NCBI GenBank assembly: GCA_041165345.1
Contig: JBEANQ010000004.1
Span: 1 to 39,229 of the forward strand
Direction of reading: 5' to 3'
Length of the DNA stretch: 39,229 nt
Origin: JBBKWH01 sp041165345
GTDB taxonomy: Bacteria > Pseudomonadota > Gammaproteobacteria > Pseudomonadales > Moraxellaceae
Shown in pieces: positions 17,410-26,791 of the stretch. Numbering within the stretch: position 1 is the stretch's first letter; the number at the start of each line of letters is the position of its first letter. Below the pieces are notes generated by a model that had not been told where the DNA came from, did not search any database, and saw only the letters and a list, made by a program, of their open reading frames with translations. The position numbers were made by a program, and so were the translations under genes.

Positions 17410-18282
17410 ATGAGCGAAAAGCTGCAAAAAGTCCTCGCCCGCATGGGGCTAGGATCCCGCCGATATATGGAGGAAGTCATCGCCGCCGGTCGGGTCAGCG
17501 TCAATGGCCGTATTGCCACGGTCGGTGAACGCATTGAAGCAGGCGATGAACTGCGCATTGATGGTCGCAAGCTCAACTATCAACACGAAGAACAAATGCG
17601 TCGTCGTGTACTGGTCTATTACAAACCAGAAGGCGAAATTTGCTCACGCAATGACCCTGATGGCCGCCCAACCGTGTTTGAACAACTGCCACAAATGGCC
17701 GGTGATCGCTGGGTGATGGTCGGTCGTTTGGACATCAACAGTACCGGCTTGCTGCTGTTTACCAACGATGGTGAACTGGCCAACCGCCTGATGCACCCTT
17801 CTAGCGAAATTGAGCGCGAATACGCCGTACGCGTGATGGGTGACGTCACGCCTGAGGTGCGCCAAACCTTGCTGGCGGGTGTTGAACTAGAAGACGGTCC
17901 GGCTAAGTTTGAATCGTTTGCCGAGATTGGTGGCGACGGTATTAACCGTTGGTATCAAGTGGTGGTCAAAGAAGGTCGCAACCGTGAAGTGCGCCGTCTG
18001 TTTGAATCGCAAGGTTTAAAAGTCAGCCGCTTGCTGCGCACCCGTTACGGCACGATTATTTTGCCGCGTGAACTGCGAACCGGTCGCTGGATCGAACTCG
18101 ACAAGCACGACATTGACCACTTGGTGCAAAGCGTACAATTAAAACCCCGCGTCGGCACCGGCCTGTATGGCATGGCGAAACGCCGCGCCGAGCGTCAAGC
18201 CGACAACCCGCTGCCTGCGCGTCGTGGTGGGTATTTGCGTCAGCAAAAACGTGATAACAGTGGCGGCAATAGCGGCGCGTAA
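17410..18282 (+). CDS. rluB: 23S rRNA pseudouridine(2605) synthase RluB
   Basis: Isomerises U2605 of 23S rRNA. Seen: an N-terminal S4 RNA-binding domain (KVLARMGLGSRRYMEE, residues 6-21, then VNGR), the RsuA-family catalytic Asp108 in GRLDINSTGLLLFTNDG, and the KEGRNREVRRLFE motif. The tail after about 250 is basic and low in complexity, as in other RluB proteins. 290 residues matches E. coli (291). An AGG-containing Shine-Dalgarno sequence lies before the ATG. It is the last gene of the trpS-scpA-scpB-rluB run and is followed by a clear terminator. Confidence 0.95.
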   Translation: MSEKLQKVLARMGLGSRRYMEEVIAAGRVSVNGRIATVGERIEAGDELRIDGRKLNYQHEEQMRRRVLVYYKPEGEICSRNDPDGRPTVFEQLPQMAGDRWVMVGRLDINSTGLLLFTNDGELANRLMHPSSEIEREYAVRVMGDVTPEVRQTLLAGVELEDGPAKFESFAEIGGDGINRWYQVVVKEGRNREVRRLFESQGLKVSRLLRTRYGTIILPRELRTGRWIELDKHDIDHLVQSVQLKPRVGTGLYGMAKRRAERQADNPLPARRGGYLRQQKRDNSGGNSGA

Positions 18283-18308
18283 AGACATGCGGTACGCCAA
18301 CTGACCAC

Positions 18309-18342
18309 AAAAAAACCGCTTTGCTCAGCAAGGCGGTTTTTT
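18309..18342. terminator. Bidirectional intrinsic terminator between rluB and ligA
   Basis: A-run, CCGCTTTGC (18316-18324), loop TCA, GCAAGGCGG (18328-18336), T-run to 18342; the single internal T/G apposition is a wobble pair in RNA. It lies between convergent operons and can serve both. Confidence 0.75.
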
Positions 18343-18443
18343 AACATGTTGATCTCATAAAAAGCATGAGCCGTTCAAATCCAGATGACTCATCACCCTA
18401 AAGCACGCGAATGACCGCTGTCTTTTTGATGATTGGCGTTGAT

Positions 18444-20537
18444 TTATATCTCTCGGTAGAGACTCAAGTCCACACCATGTCCGGTTGCAAAGGCCAAAAA
18501 CTCGGCTTCGGTCATCACCTGTACGCCTGCTTTTTGCGCCTTGTCTAGCTTGCTACCGGCTTTTTCGCCAGCCACCACAGCCCGTGTTTTGGCCGACACA
18601 CTGCCCGACACCCGTGCGCCGAGCTCTTGCAAAATTTGCGTGGCTTGTTCGCGGCTAAACTCGGTCAATGTGCCGGTAATCACCCAGCTTTCGCCGGTTA
18701 AGGGTTGACGTGTGCGCGCCATGGGTGCAGGCCAATGAATGCCCGCCGCCAACAGCCGTTCTAACACGTCAAGGTTATGCGGTGTTCGAAAAAAGTCATA
18801 AATCCATTCGGCGGTAATTTGGCCGACGTCGGGCGTTTTTTGCAGGGTTTCAAGGTCAGCGGCTCTGAGGGCATCTAGCGTTTGGAAGGTGTCGGCCAGC
18901 ATACGCGCGGTGTTTTCGCCTGTTCCACGAATGCCAAGGGCATAAATCAGCCGTGCCAAGGTGGTTTTTTTGCTGGCTTCAATTGCGTCTAACAGGTTTT
19001 GCACCGATTTTTCGCCCATTTTTTCAAGGGTCAGCAGTTGCTCACGGTGTTGATGCAACTGATAAATATCGGCCACGCTATTGAGTAAACCAATGCCCAA
19101 TAGGGCTTCGACCCAACGGTCACCTAAGCCATCAATATCCATGGCTTTACGGGCGACAAAATGCCGAATGGCTTCAATACGTTGGGCAGGGCAATACAAG
19201 CCACCGGTACAGCGTGCAAGGGCTTCGCCATCAGGTTGTACCACGGGTGAGTCACAGACAGGGCAGCGTTCTGGCAAGCGCACATAGGCGTTGGTGCCTT
19301 TCATGGCGTCGGGGCGAAACTCCAACCAGACGCGCTCGACTTTGGGAATGACGTCGCCGGTGCGATACACGCTGACGGTGTCGCCAATCCGGACATCCAG
19401 CCGATAGATTTCGCCAATGTTGTGCAAAGTGACGTTGCTCACCGTGACCCCACCGACAAATACGGGTTTTAGCCGTGCCACAGGGGTGAGCGTGCCAGTA
19501 CGACCGACTTGCCAGTCAATGCTTTCAACGGTGGTCAGCGCCGCTTGTGCCGGAAATTTATAGGCGGTGGCCCAGCGGGGTTCACGGCTTAAAAAGCCCA
19601 GTTGTTTTTGTTGACGAAGACTGTCGACTTTGACCACAAGGCCGTCAATATCGACTTTTAAATCGGGGCGTTCGGTTTGGATCTGCTCGTAGATGCGCTG
19701 CACATCTGCAATGTTGTCGACCACAAATTGGCGTTCGGCGATGTCAAAACCGAGGGTGGTCAGCCACGCCAAGCTGGCAGATTGAGTGATCTGCCCATGA
19801 TCCGGCTCGCTTTGTGCAATCGAGTAGGCATAAAACGCCAACGGACGCGCAGCCGCAATGCTGGGATCAAGCTGGCGCAGGCTACCCGCTGCGGCATTAC
19901 GGGGGTTTGCAAAGGTTTTATCACCGCGTGCTTGGGCGTCACGGTTGAGTTTGTCAAAGCCATTTTTGGGCATTAATACTTCGCCACGAACTTCCAGCAA
20001 GGCAGGTACAGCCTCGCCCACCAGTTGTTTGGGCAAATTCCGAATGGTCAATGCGTTGTGGGTGATGTCTTCGCCAGTTTCGCCATCGCCACGGGTGACC
20101 GCTTGAATCAGTTGCCCATGCCGATACAGCAGCGACACTGCTAAGCCATCTAATTTAAGTTCTAGTTCGTATTGCAGGGTTTGGTTCGGCAGTCGCTCGC
20201 GGATGCGTTGGTCAAACGCCAGCAACTCATCATAGTTAAAGACGTTGCCTAGCGAGAGCATGGGAACGACATGGCTAACACTGGCAAACTGCCCCAGCGC
20301 TTGGCCGCCGACTTTGCGGGTGGGGCTGTCGCTTTGGGTCAGTTTGGGGTGTTGGTCTTCAAGGGCTTTAAGGCCATGAAACAGTTGGTCGTATTCGCCG
20401 TCATCAATGACGGGGGCATCCATGACGTAGTAGGCGTGATTATGCTGGGCAATCAGGCGAATGAGCTGGCGCATTTGATCAACAATGGCGTCATCAGCCG
20501 ATGCGGGAGAAGAGAATAAATCGGCCTGTTCGTTCAT
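18444..20537 (-). CDS. ligA: NAD-dependent DNA ligase LigA
   Basis: Seals nicks in replication and repair using NAD+. Seen: the N-terminal Ia domain (NHAYYVMDAPVIDDGEYD), the adenylation motif with Lys128 (ELKLDG), the OB-fold region, a four-cysteine zinc finger near 420-450 (CPVC...C...CP), helix-hairpin-helix repeats (ALGIRGTGENTA), and a C-terminal BRCT domain from about 610. 697 residues is normal. Downstream of zipA by 109 bases in the smc-zipA-ligA order found in Pseudomonadales. The ATG at 20537 is followed by an N-terminal extension of about 15 residues compared with E. coli. Confidence 0.96.
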   Translation of the reverse strand: MNEQADLFSSPASADDAIVDQMRQLIRLIAQHNHAYYVMDAPVIDDGEYDQLFHGLKALEDQHPKLTQSDSPTRKVGGQALGQFASVSHVVPMLSLGNVFNYDELLAFDQRIRERLPNQTLQYELELKLDGLAVSLLYRHGQLIQAVTRGDGETGEDITHNALTIRNLPKQLVGEAVPALLEVRGEVLMPKNGFDKLNRDAQARGDKTFANPRNAAAGSLRQLDPSIAAARPLAFYAYSIAQSEPDHGQITQSASLAWLTTLGFDIAERQFVVDNIADVQRIYEQIQTERPDLKVDIDGLVVKVDSLRQQKQLGFLSREPRWATAYKFPAQAALTTVESIDWQVGRTGTLTPVARLKPVFVGGVTVSNVTLHNIGEIYRLDVRIGDTVSVYRTGDVIPKVERVWLEFRPDAMKGTNAYVRLPERCPVCDSPVVQPDGEALARCTGGLYCPAQRIEAIRHFVARKAMDIDGLGDRWVEALLGIGLLNSVADIYQLHQHREQLLTLEKMGEKSVQNLLDAIEASKKTTLARLIYALGIRGTGENTARMLADTFQTLDALRAADLETLQKTPDVGQITAEWIYDFFRTPHNLDVLERLLAAGIHWPAPMARTRQPLTGESWVITGTLTEFSREQATQILQELGARVSGSVSAKTRAVVAGEKAGSKLDKAQKAGVQVMTEAEFLAFATGHGVDLSLYREI

Positions 20538-20646
20538 AACGCTGCGTCCTGATCACCACATCATGTTGATGTGGCGCATCATAACGCAGGCAATCAAGAG
20601 GCTGCACCTATTGCTGTGATGTCACGTTACACACATAGCCGCCCAA

Positions 20647-21606
20647 TCATTCGACGTGTGGCCGAAATTCCAGCACTTGATGACGATAGTGTTCACGCAG
20701 TTGTTTGGTCAGCGGCATCATGTGTTCGTCAAACACGTCAGCGGCAAGGTCACGCGCCAATAATCCTGCAATACTGTTCATCATGTCATAGCCATGTACA
20801 GCCTTGACATTGGGCAGTGCCAAAAAGAAGGTTAAGCCATCAAACTTCTCTTGCGTCATGGTTTCAAGATCAAAGTTGGTCGGGCCATCTGGCGTATAAC
20901 GCAAAACGCTAAACATGAGCGACCCCTGACCATTGGCCTCTTCAAATCGATGGAACAGCGACATTTCACCAAAGCGTAAACCGTACTGACGCAGCAAATG
21001 CAACACACGTTCGCCATTCATAGGCCGGCCACTGTTGGTGAGGAGCTGCAAACAAATAATCATTTGTGCTTGCGCTAAAGTGGTGCTTTCGTCACGGCGC
21101 GCACGATCTTCAAGGTGGGCATCAAGCAGGCTGCTTTCGCCTTGCCAATCGTCGACATTGGCCCGTTCAACAGGAGGCACCATTTGCGCTGTCGCGTGGT
21201 CTAAATCACTGAGCATGTGATCAAGTTCAGCAGCATCCGTACGTTCAGTCAATACAGGTGATACCGTGGGGGCAATCCGTGAATCGACTGCGGGTGATGC
21301 TGTGGGACTCAGCAAGTCGGATGAGTCACTCACATCATCCATGCGGGGTACATCACGATGGGCGCGAATGTCTGGCATATGCAGGTCGGTGCGGGCATCC
21401 ACAGGGGCAAGGCGTTCGGAGTCGGCCACGGTGTCGGTCAATAAATGACGCTGCGCGCGTGGAACAACTGGTGGGCGTCCGTCAATCTCTGGCGTGCTTA
21501 TGGGCGCATCAGACACAGGTGGGCGCGGTTTGCGCAGCAGCAAATATAACCCTGCCACAATCATGATCATCGCGAGCGCAAGGCCCAATGCGACCTGAAT
21601 ATCCAA
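20647..21606 (-). CDS. zipA: Cell division protein ZipA
   Basis: Inner-membrane protein that tethers FtsZ polymers at the division site. Seen: a single N-terminal transmembrane helix (residues 5-24, ending in LLLRKPRPP), a long disordered acidic and Pro-containing linker, and a C-terminal FtsZ-binding domain from about 175 (IICLQLLTNSGRPMNGERVL, then FFLALPNVKAVHGYDMM). 319 residues is near E. coli (328). The start is a TTG: AGGAG lies 8 bases upstream, and the next in-frame ATG would cut away most of the membrane anchor. It begins 5 bases after the smc stop, so it is almost certainly cotranscribed with smc. Confidence 0.92.
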   Translation of the reverse strand: MDIQVALGLALAMIMIVAGLYLLLRKPRPPVSDAPISTPEIDGRPPVVPRAQRHLLTDTVADSERLAPVDARTDLHMPDIRAHRDVPRMDDVSDSSDLLSPTASPAVDSRIAPTVSPVLTERTDAAELDHMLSDLDHATAQMVPPVERANVDDWQGESSLLDAHLEDRARRDESTTLAQAQMIICLQLLTNSGRPMNGERVLHLLRQYGLRFGEMSLFHRFEEANGQGSLMFSVLRYTPDGPTNFDLETMTQEKFDGLTFFLALPNVKAVHGYDMMNSIAGLLARDLAADVFDEHMMPLTKQLREHYRHQVLEFRPHVE

Positions 21607-21611
21607 TGCCT

Positions 21612-24600
21612 TTACTCCTGTGTAATGCCAAAGGCCGCGGCCTGCTCAAGATTAACGGAAACCAACCGAGACACTCCAGCCTCTGGCATGGTCACACCCA
21701 ACAAATGGTCAGCCATGCTCATGGCGAGCTTATTATGGCTGATATAAATAAACTGAACCTGTTGCGAGAGTTCGGCAACCAAACTGCAAAACCGTTGTAC
21801 GTTAGCATCGTCAAGTGGGGCGTCCACTTCGTCCAACAAACAAAACGGTGCGGGGTTCAGCCTAAAAATAGCAAACACCAATGATAAAGCGGTCAAGGCT
21901 TTCTCACCGCCTGATAACAGGGCAATACTGCTATTTTTTTTGCCTAAAGGTTGCGCCATGAGTCGAACACCGGACTGCCAGCCGTCTTCTAGGGTCAAAC
22001 TGGCCTGCCCTCCCCCAAACACTTTGGGAAATAAAATCTGTAGCTCGGCATTGACCCGATTAAAGGTGTCCATAAACAGACTACGGGTTTCTTGGTCGAT
22101 GGTGCGCATGGCGTCTTCAAGCTGGGCGATGGTCTGCTGAAGGTCGTCCATTTGATGGGTGAGTTCATCATGCCGCTGCGTCAGCTCAAGCAAGGCAGCG
22201 GGGGCGGCCAGATTCAACTCGCCTAATCGGGCGAGTTGACGCTCAATGTCGCTCATTCGGGCTACGCGCTGACCCTGATCAGGCAGGGCATCAACTTGAA
22301 GGTCGGCAGACAAGGCGGTCAGTTGTTGGCTGCGCTGCTCGAGGCTTCCTTTGAGCTGTTGCCAGACCAGCCGTTGCTGCTCCATGTCGTCACGCAGTTG
22401 GTCTTCGTCCTGTTGGCCTTGTTGGCGCATTTGGCTCAGACGTTGTTGCGTGGCCTGAACAGTTTCAAGCTGGGTTTGGCGTGTACTCCAGCGTTGTCGG
22501 GCGTGTTCAACCGCCATCAAACTGGCTTGTTGTCGTTGAATCTGCGCGGGGCGTTGGTCTAAAACCGCTTGGTATGCCTGCTCCACCTGATGCAAGCGGG
22601 CCTGTAAGGCGTGTTGCTGTGCCCCCACCCGTTGCTGCGATTGACGGGTCACGTCTTGGGTCGATTGTGCCACTTGCAATGCTGTTTGATACTGCTGGGC
22701 CTGTGCTTGCTGCTGCCGACTGTGCTCTCGGGCGTCATCCCGCTGCTGGCGAATGTGGCTCAATTGCTGCTGTTGTTCAATCAATTGCTGTTGTAGCGGT
22801 TGCTGGCGCTGCTGCGTTTGCAGCACGGCAATATTGAGGTCTGACAGTTGCTCGAGGTCATCGTTTAACGCGTCTTGCACCTGTTGCTGTTGCTGTTGTT
22901 GTTGCTCAATCTGCTGTTGGTTCAAGGCGTGTTGATGCAGCAGCCGTGTTTGTTGCAGGTCGTATTGGTGAATGTCCCGTTCGAGTTGCGCCACACGGCG
23001 CTGCGCATGGCTGAGTTGCTCGGTCAGTGCGGTGGCTTGTCCCTGTTGCTGTTGCTGGGTGTCGCTCAGCTGCTGATAGGGCAAATCGCTGCGCTGTAAT
23101 GCATCCACTACTGTGTCTAGGCGTAATTGTCGTGCCAATCGACCTGCCGAGGCATCAACGGGCTGCTGATAGACGTCAATCAGCCAATCTGCGCCATACC
23201 ACAAGCCGGTGGGGGTCAATAAACTTTGCCCTGCCGCCAACTGCGACCGTAAGGCTGCTGCCCTGTGAGGTGTTGCCACCAGCCCCATACCCTGCCACAC
23301 GCTGTACACGGGTGACGCGACCCAATCGGTCAACGGTTGCACATCTGGATGTGCCAACACCGTACAGACGGGCGTAGGCGCGGTGGACAATTGATGCGAC
23401 TGGCCTGCCACGGTTTCATCAGTAACAGGCGCAGATAACCATACCGCAAACACCGCATCCATCAAGGCCACATGCGCTTGGCCTGCGGGGGTTAGGGTGA
23501 GCTGCTGCGCCCAGACCTGATCTGTGGTGGGCTGCTGCGCAGCGGATGTATGGGGCTGCTGATGAATGGATCGCAGGGCGTTTTTTTCGGCTTGCCAATC
23601 GGTGCGCTGCTGATGCAAGGCTTGCCATTGTTGCTGTGTGTCAGCCATGGCGTGTTGCAACGCCTGCTGTGCCTGCTGCTGCTGGCTGATCCGTTGCTGC
23701 CACTGAACACACTCAATCTGGCAGTCTTCACGCGCTTGTGCCACATCATTGCGGTCATCGCTTGTGTCTTGCGCCATCAACTGACCCAAGCGCTGTTGAA
23801 TCTGGCTGAGTTGTTGTTCTTGCTTAAGCCGTTGCCGTGACAATACGGTGATTTCATGCTGTTGCTGTGCCAAGGTCTGCGCCAGCGCTTGCACATGCTG
23901 CTCGGTGTGCTGCATCACCTGTTGCTGTTGATACCACGCCTGATCCCACTGTTGAACCTGCTGCTGTACTGCCTCGCGCGGAGGCAATGCCGCAAGCTGC
24001 TGGGTCAACCGTGCAATGTCTGCCGATAATACGGCTTGGGTGGTGGCGTCATCGTGTTGCTGTTGTTGCACGTGCTGCAACTGCGCGGTGAGTTCGGTCT
24101 GTTGCGCATCAAGGGCGGCTTGTTGCTGTTGCCCCTGCTGATCTGCGCTGTCGGCGCGTGCATAGTCTTGTTCGCAGGCTTGCCAACGTTGTTGCTCGGG
24201 TTCGGCGTCAGCGAGTAAGGCATTTAGGGTGCTGCTGCTGTGTTGCCAGTCTGCTTCGGCTTGCTCACGGGCTTGACGCAACACCCGAAAACGCTCGCTC
24301 ATGTCTGCCAATTGGGTAGTCACGCCCTGTTGCTCATGGGCGTATTGCTGGTATTCAGCCGACCACTGCGCCACTTGCAGCTGGCGATGCTCGGCTTGGA
24401 GGGCTTTATAGCGTTCGGCTGCTTGGCTTTGACGTTTGAGCGTCTTCATCTGGTCTTGTAGTTCTTCAGCCACATCATTTAAGCGGGCTAAATTGAGGCG
24501 GGTATGCTCAAGGTGTTCGGTGGTTTCGCGGCGGCGCGCTTGGTAACGCGACACGCCAGCGGCTTCCTCTAAAAACACGCGTAACTCGTCGGGTCGTGCT

Positions 24601-25061
24601 TCAACCAAACGATTGATCATGCCTTGTTGAATCACTGCATACGAGCGCGGCCCTAATCCCGTGCCCAAAAAAATATCGGTAATGTCACGCCGACGACAGC
24701 GCGTGCCATTTAAAAAATAGTCAGATCGGCCGTCACGCGTGACTTGTCGCCGCACCGACAACTCGGTGTAACTGTTATACGCGCCGCCTAATTTGCCAAG
24801 AGTGTTTTCAAAGATCAGCTCGACACTGGCCTGACCCACCGGTTTACGCTGTGCTGTGCCCGCAAAGATGACGTCGCTCATTGAGTCGCCACGCAATTGG
24901 CGCGCCGATGATTCGCCCATGACCCAACGAATGGCGTCAATCACGTTGGATTTGCCGCAACCGTTTGGACCCACCACCGCCGTCAGCGGGCCTTGAAAAC
25001 GTAAAGTCACCGGATCAACAAAGGATTTGAATCCGGCCAGTTTAATGCTGTGCAGTCGCAT
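21612..25061 (-). CDS. smc: Chromosome segregation protein Smc
   Basis: ATPase subunit of the Smc-ScpAB condensin that compacts and segregates the chromosome. Seen: the N-terminal opening MRLHSIKLAGFKSFVDP, Walker A (GPNGCGKSN), two long coiled coils, a compact hinge near the middle, and the C-terminal LSGGEKALTALSL signature with Walker B (FCLLDEVDAPLDD). From the ATG at 25061 it is 1149 residues; a TTG at 25079 would add six. The coiled coils are extremely glutamine-rich, with a run of eight Gln (around 22880-22910), so many apparent open frames on the other strand here are Leu/Cys-rich mirrors. It follows gntR after about 36 bases and precedes zipA by 5. Confidence 0.95.
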   Translation of the reverse strand: MRLHSIKLAGFKSFVDPVTLRFQGPLTAVVGPNGCGKSNVIDAIRWVMGESSARQLRGDSMSDVIFAGTAQRKPVGQASVELIFENTLGKLGGAYNSYTELSVRRQVTRDGRSDYFLNGTRCRRRDITDIFLGTGLGPRSYAVIQQGMINRLVEARPDELRVFLEEAAGVSRYQARRRETTEHLEHTRLNLARLNDVAEELQDQMKTLKRQSQAAERYKALQAEHRQLQVAQWSAEYQQYAHEQQGVTTQLADMSERFRVLRQAREQAEADWQHSSSTLNALLADAEPEQQRWQACEQDYARADSADQQGQQQQAALDAQQTELTAQLQHVQQQQHDDATTQAVLSADIARLTQQLAALPPREAVQQQVQQWDQAWYQQQQVMQHTEQHVQALAQTLAQQQHEITVLSRQRLKQEQQLSQIQQRLGQLMAQDTSDDRNDVAQAREDCQIECVQWQQRISQQQQAQQALQHAMADTQQQWQALHQQRTDWQAEKNALRSIHQQPHTSAAQQPTTDQVWAQQLTLTPAGQAHVALMDAVFAVWLSAPVTDETVAGQSHQLSTAPTPVCTVLAHPDVQPLTDWVASPVYSVWQGMGLVATPHRAAALRSQLAAGQSLLTPTGLWYGADWLIDVYQQPVDASAGRLARQLRLDTVVDALQRSDLPYQQLSDTQQQQQGQATALTEQLSHAQRRVAQLERDIHQYDLQQTRLLHQHALNQQQIEQQQQQQQQVQDALNDDLEQLSDLNIAVLQTQQRQQPLQQQLIEQQQQLSHIRQQRDDAREHSRQQQAQAQQYQTALQVAQSTQDVTRQSQQRVGAQQHALQARLHQVEQAYQAVLDQRPAQIQRQQASLMAVEHARQRWSTRQTQLETVQATQQRLSQMRQQGQQDEDQLRDDMEQQRLVWQQLKGSLEQRSQQLTALSADLQVDALPDQGQRVARMSDIERQLARLGELNLAAPAALLELTQRHDELTHQMDDLQQTIAQLEDAMRTIDQETRSLFMDTFNRVNAELQILFPKVFGGGQASLTLEDGWQSGVRLMAQPLGKKNSSIALLSGGEKALTALSLVFAIFRLNPAPFCLLDEVDAPLDDANVQRFCSLVAELSQQVQFIYISHNKLAMSMADHLLGVTMPEAGVSRLVSVNLEQAAAFGITQE

Positions 25062-25097
25062 GTGTGGCGCTTCGGCCAACCCCTCAAAATAGCGGCA

Positions 25098-25793
25098 TCA
25101 ACGCCGTGATCGTTGCGCCCACGCCAGCTCGATTTGCTTCATACGGGCGAGAGAGTCCAGCACCAAATTCCGCAAATGACGGCAAAAATCTTCCATAAAG
25201 ACTTCGGCCTGATCCCCCTTGCGAATCAAAATGGCATCAATCACATGGCGAAACAGGTCAAACGCTTCTTGCAGCTCACGCTTAGAGGTATTGAGAGTTA
25301 AAAAATAACTCCGGCGCAATGCAGGCAATAGGTTTTCAAACATATCAGCTAAATACGCATTGCTGATCATGGTGTGGGTTTGCTGCAAAAACACAAACAC
25401 CTGATCATAAAACTGCTCAATGTCGCCCGCCCGCACTTGCTCGGCCAAGGCGGTCATCAGCTGGTTCATTTGCTCGGCATCGGTTTGACGCCAACACTCG
25501 CTGGTACGATGCACCATGCTGCCCAAAATCAGCATACTGACGTCAAATAACGACTTAATTTGCTGAACAGACATCTCGGCCACAATCGCGCCACGCCTTG
25601 GATAAATATGAATCAGGTAGCTTCGTTCGAGAATCAGCAGCGCTTCACGCACTGACCCACGGCTCACGTCCAAGTCACGCGCAATGCGTAGCTCTTGAAT
25701 CCGCTCCCCTTCAACCAACTCGCCGGTGATGATCTGCTCGGCAATGTGTCGAGCGATTTGCTCGGACAAACTTTCCGCGGCCTGAAATCCCAT
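25098..25793 (-). CDS. GntR-family transcriptional regulator (FCD/FadR subfamily)
   Basis: A 231-residue regulator. Seen: an N-terminal winged helix (SEQIARHIAEQIITGEL, then LRIARDLDVSRGSVREALLILE at about 36-57) and an all-helical C-terminal FCD-like domain that in this subfamily usually binds a small carboxylate. No ligand can be named. It is the first gene of a minus-strand run gntR-smc-zipA-ligA with very short gaps, so it may share their transcript. AAGGG lies 6 bases before the ATG. A palindrome of the FadR-type half-site pattern (TNGTNNNACNA) lies at 25907-25917, about 114 bases upstream, making autoregulation possible. Confidence 0.88.
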   Translation of the reverse strand: MGFQAAESLSEQIARHIAEQIITGELVEGERIQELRIARDLDVSRGSVREALLILERSYLIHIYPRRGAIVAEMSVQQIKSLFDVSMLILGSMVHRTSECWRQTDAEQMNQLMTALAEQVRAGDIEQFYDQVFVFLQQTHTMISNAYLADMFENLLPALRRSYFLTLNTSKRELQEAFDLFRHVIDAILIRKGDQAEVFMEDFCRHLRNLVLDSLARMKQIELAWAQRSRR

Positions 25794-25906
25794 GCTGAAC
25801 CCTTTTCATGTACGAGACCCCCCAAAGGCCAATGTGGTTGGCATAACTGTCAGTGGGGATCGGTATCTTTGTGTATATCAAACGAATGTCACAGCAGCAT
25901 GTAGAA

Positions 25907-25917
25907 TTGTCTGACAA
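25907..25917. promoter_or_regulatory. Candidate GntR operator upstream of gntR-smc
   Basis: TTGTCTGACAA is a perfect 5-1-5 palindrome and fits the pattern TNGTNNNACNA reported for FadR-subfamily GntR proteins. A second 5-1-5 palindrome, GACCATTGGTC, lies at 25935-25945, centred 28 bases away. Function is inferred. Confidence 0.35.
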
Positions 25918-25987
25918 AAAGACACTCTGAGCGAGACCATTGGTCCGTTGTTCTGCCTTGACCGATCAACGGTTCAATGTTCACCCC

Positions 25988-26791
25988 TTAGCCTTGTGAT
26001 TTTGCAATAAATACCAGTCCCACCACCAACAGCAAGATCGAAAATAACCGCTTTAAGGTCGCCGCTGGCAAACGATGCGCCAAACGCGCACCCCACGGTG
26101 CGGTCAGTACGCTGGCCACACTAATACCAATAAAAGCAGGAACATGCACAAAGCCCACCGCACCTGCGGGCAAATGACTCGCGGTTGACCCAAACAACGC
26201 AAAACCCAGTGCACCCGCCACCGCAATCGGCAGACCACAGGCCGACGAGGTGGCGACGGCTTGCTGCATGGGCACACCATAACGGGACAAATACGGCACC
26301 GTTAAACTACCGCCACCAATGCCAAAAATGGCTGACGCCACGCCAATTACCCCACCTGCACTCATTTGTGCGGGCAGACTCGGCAGACATTCGGCCTGTC
26401 GTTGTGCTGTGTGGCCTTTAAACATGCGCCATGACACCCACAAAGCAAAGCCACCTATCATCAACTGTAAAGTCGGTGCAGGCAGCATCTTGGCTACTTT
26501 TGCCCCTGCAAAGGCTCCAAGTAGTAAACCTGCCGCCAAATGTTGCACCAACACCCAACGCACAGCACCCCGTTGATGATGGGCATGGACGGCACTGATT
26601 GAAGTCACGATAATCGTGGCCAGCGAGGTGCCTACCGCCAAATGGGTCAAGTGTGTCGGATCAAAGCCTTGTGCCGTAAACGCCCACAGCAACACCGGCA
26701 CAATCACCAAGCCACCGCCCACCCCAAACAACCCTGCGATCAGCCCTGCGACCGCCCCCAATCCCATATACAGCAGTATCGATATGTCCAC
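25988..26791 (-). CDS. TSUP-family membrane transporter (TauE/SafE)
   Basis: Probable anion exporter or permease of the sulfite exporter family, about eight transmembrane segments in 267 residues. Seen: the family internal repeat, each half with a glycine-rich loop: GLFGVGGGLVIVPVLL near 20-35 and AIFGIGGGSLTVPYLS near 153-168. The substrate (sulfite, sulfoacetate, other organic anions) cannot be read from sequence. The start is a GTG at 26791; beginning at the later ATG would clip the first membrane span. Its 5' end overlaps the divergent birA start by 8 bases, so each promoter must lie within the other gene. Confidence 0.85.
   Translation of the reverse strand: MDISILLYMGLGAVAGLIAGLFGVGGGLVIVPVLLWAFTAQGFDPTHLTHLAVGTSLATIIVTSISAVHAHHQRGAVRWVLVQHLAAGLLLGAFAGAKVAKMLPAPTLQLMIGGFALWVSWRMFKGHTAQRQAECLPSLPAQMSAGGVIGVASAIFGIGGGSLTVPYLSRYGVPMQQAVATSSACGLPIAVAGALGFALFGSTASHLPAGAVGFVHVPAFIGISVASVLTAPWGARLAHRLPAATLKRLFSILLLVVGLVFIAKSQG

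Noticed and set aside
22870..22920. Trinucleotide repeat as a tandem-repeat locus or CRISPR-like array
   Set aside because: It is an imperfect CAA/CAG run coding for Gln in smc, with no spacers or regular unit.
22481..24461. Many Leu/Cys/Ala-rich plus-strand open frames
   Set aside because: They are the complement of the CAA/CAG-rich smc coiled-coil sequence, not genes.
25935..25945. GACCATTGGTC palindrome as a definite GntR operator
   Set aside because: Its half-sites are in the opposite orientation to the usual GT...AC pattern, so it is mentioned only as a neighbour of the better candidate.
26616..26783. N-terminal extension of birA back to 26616
   Set aside because: This part is antisense to the TSUP transporter gene and is Pro/Thr-rich without BirA or winged-helix features.
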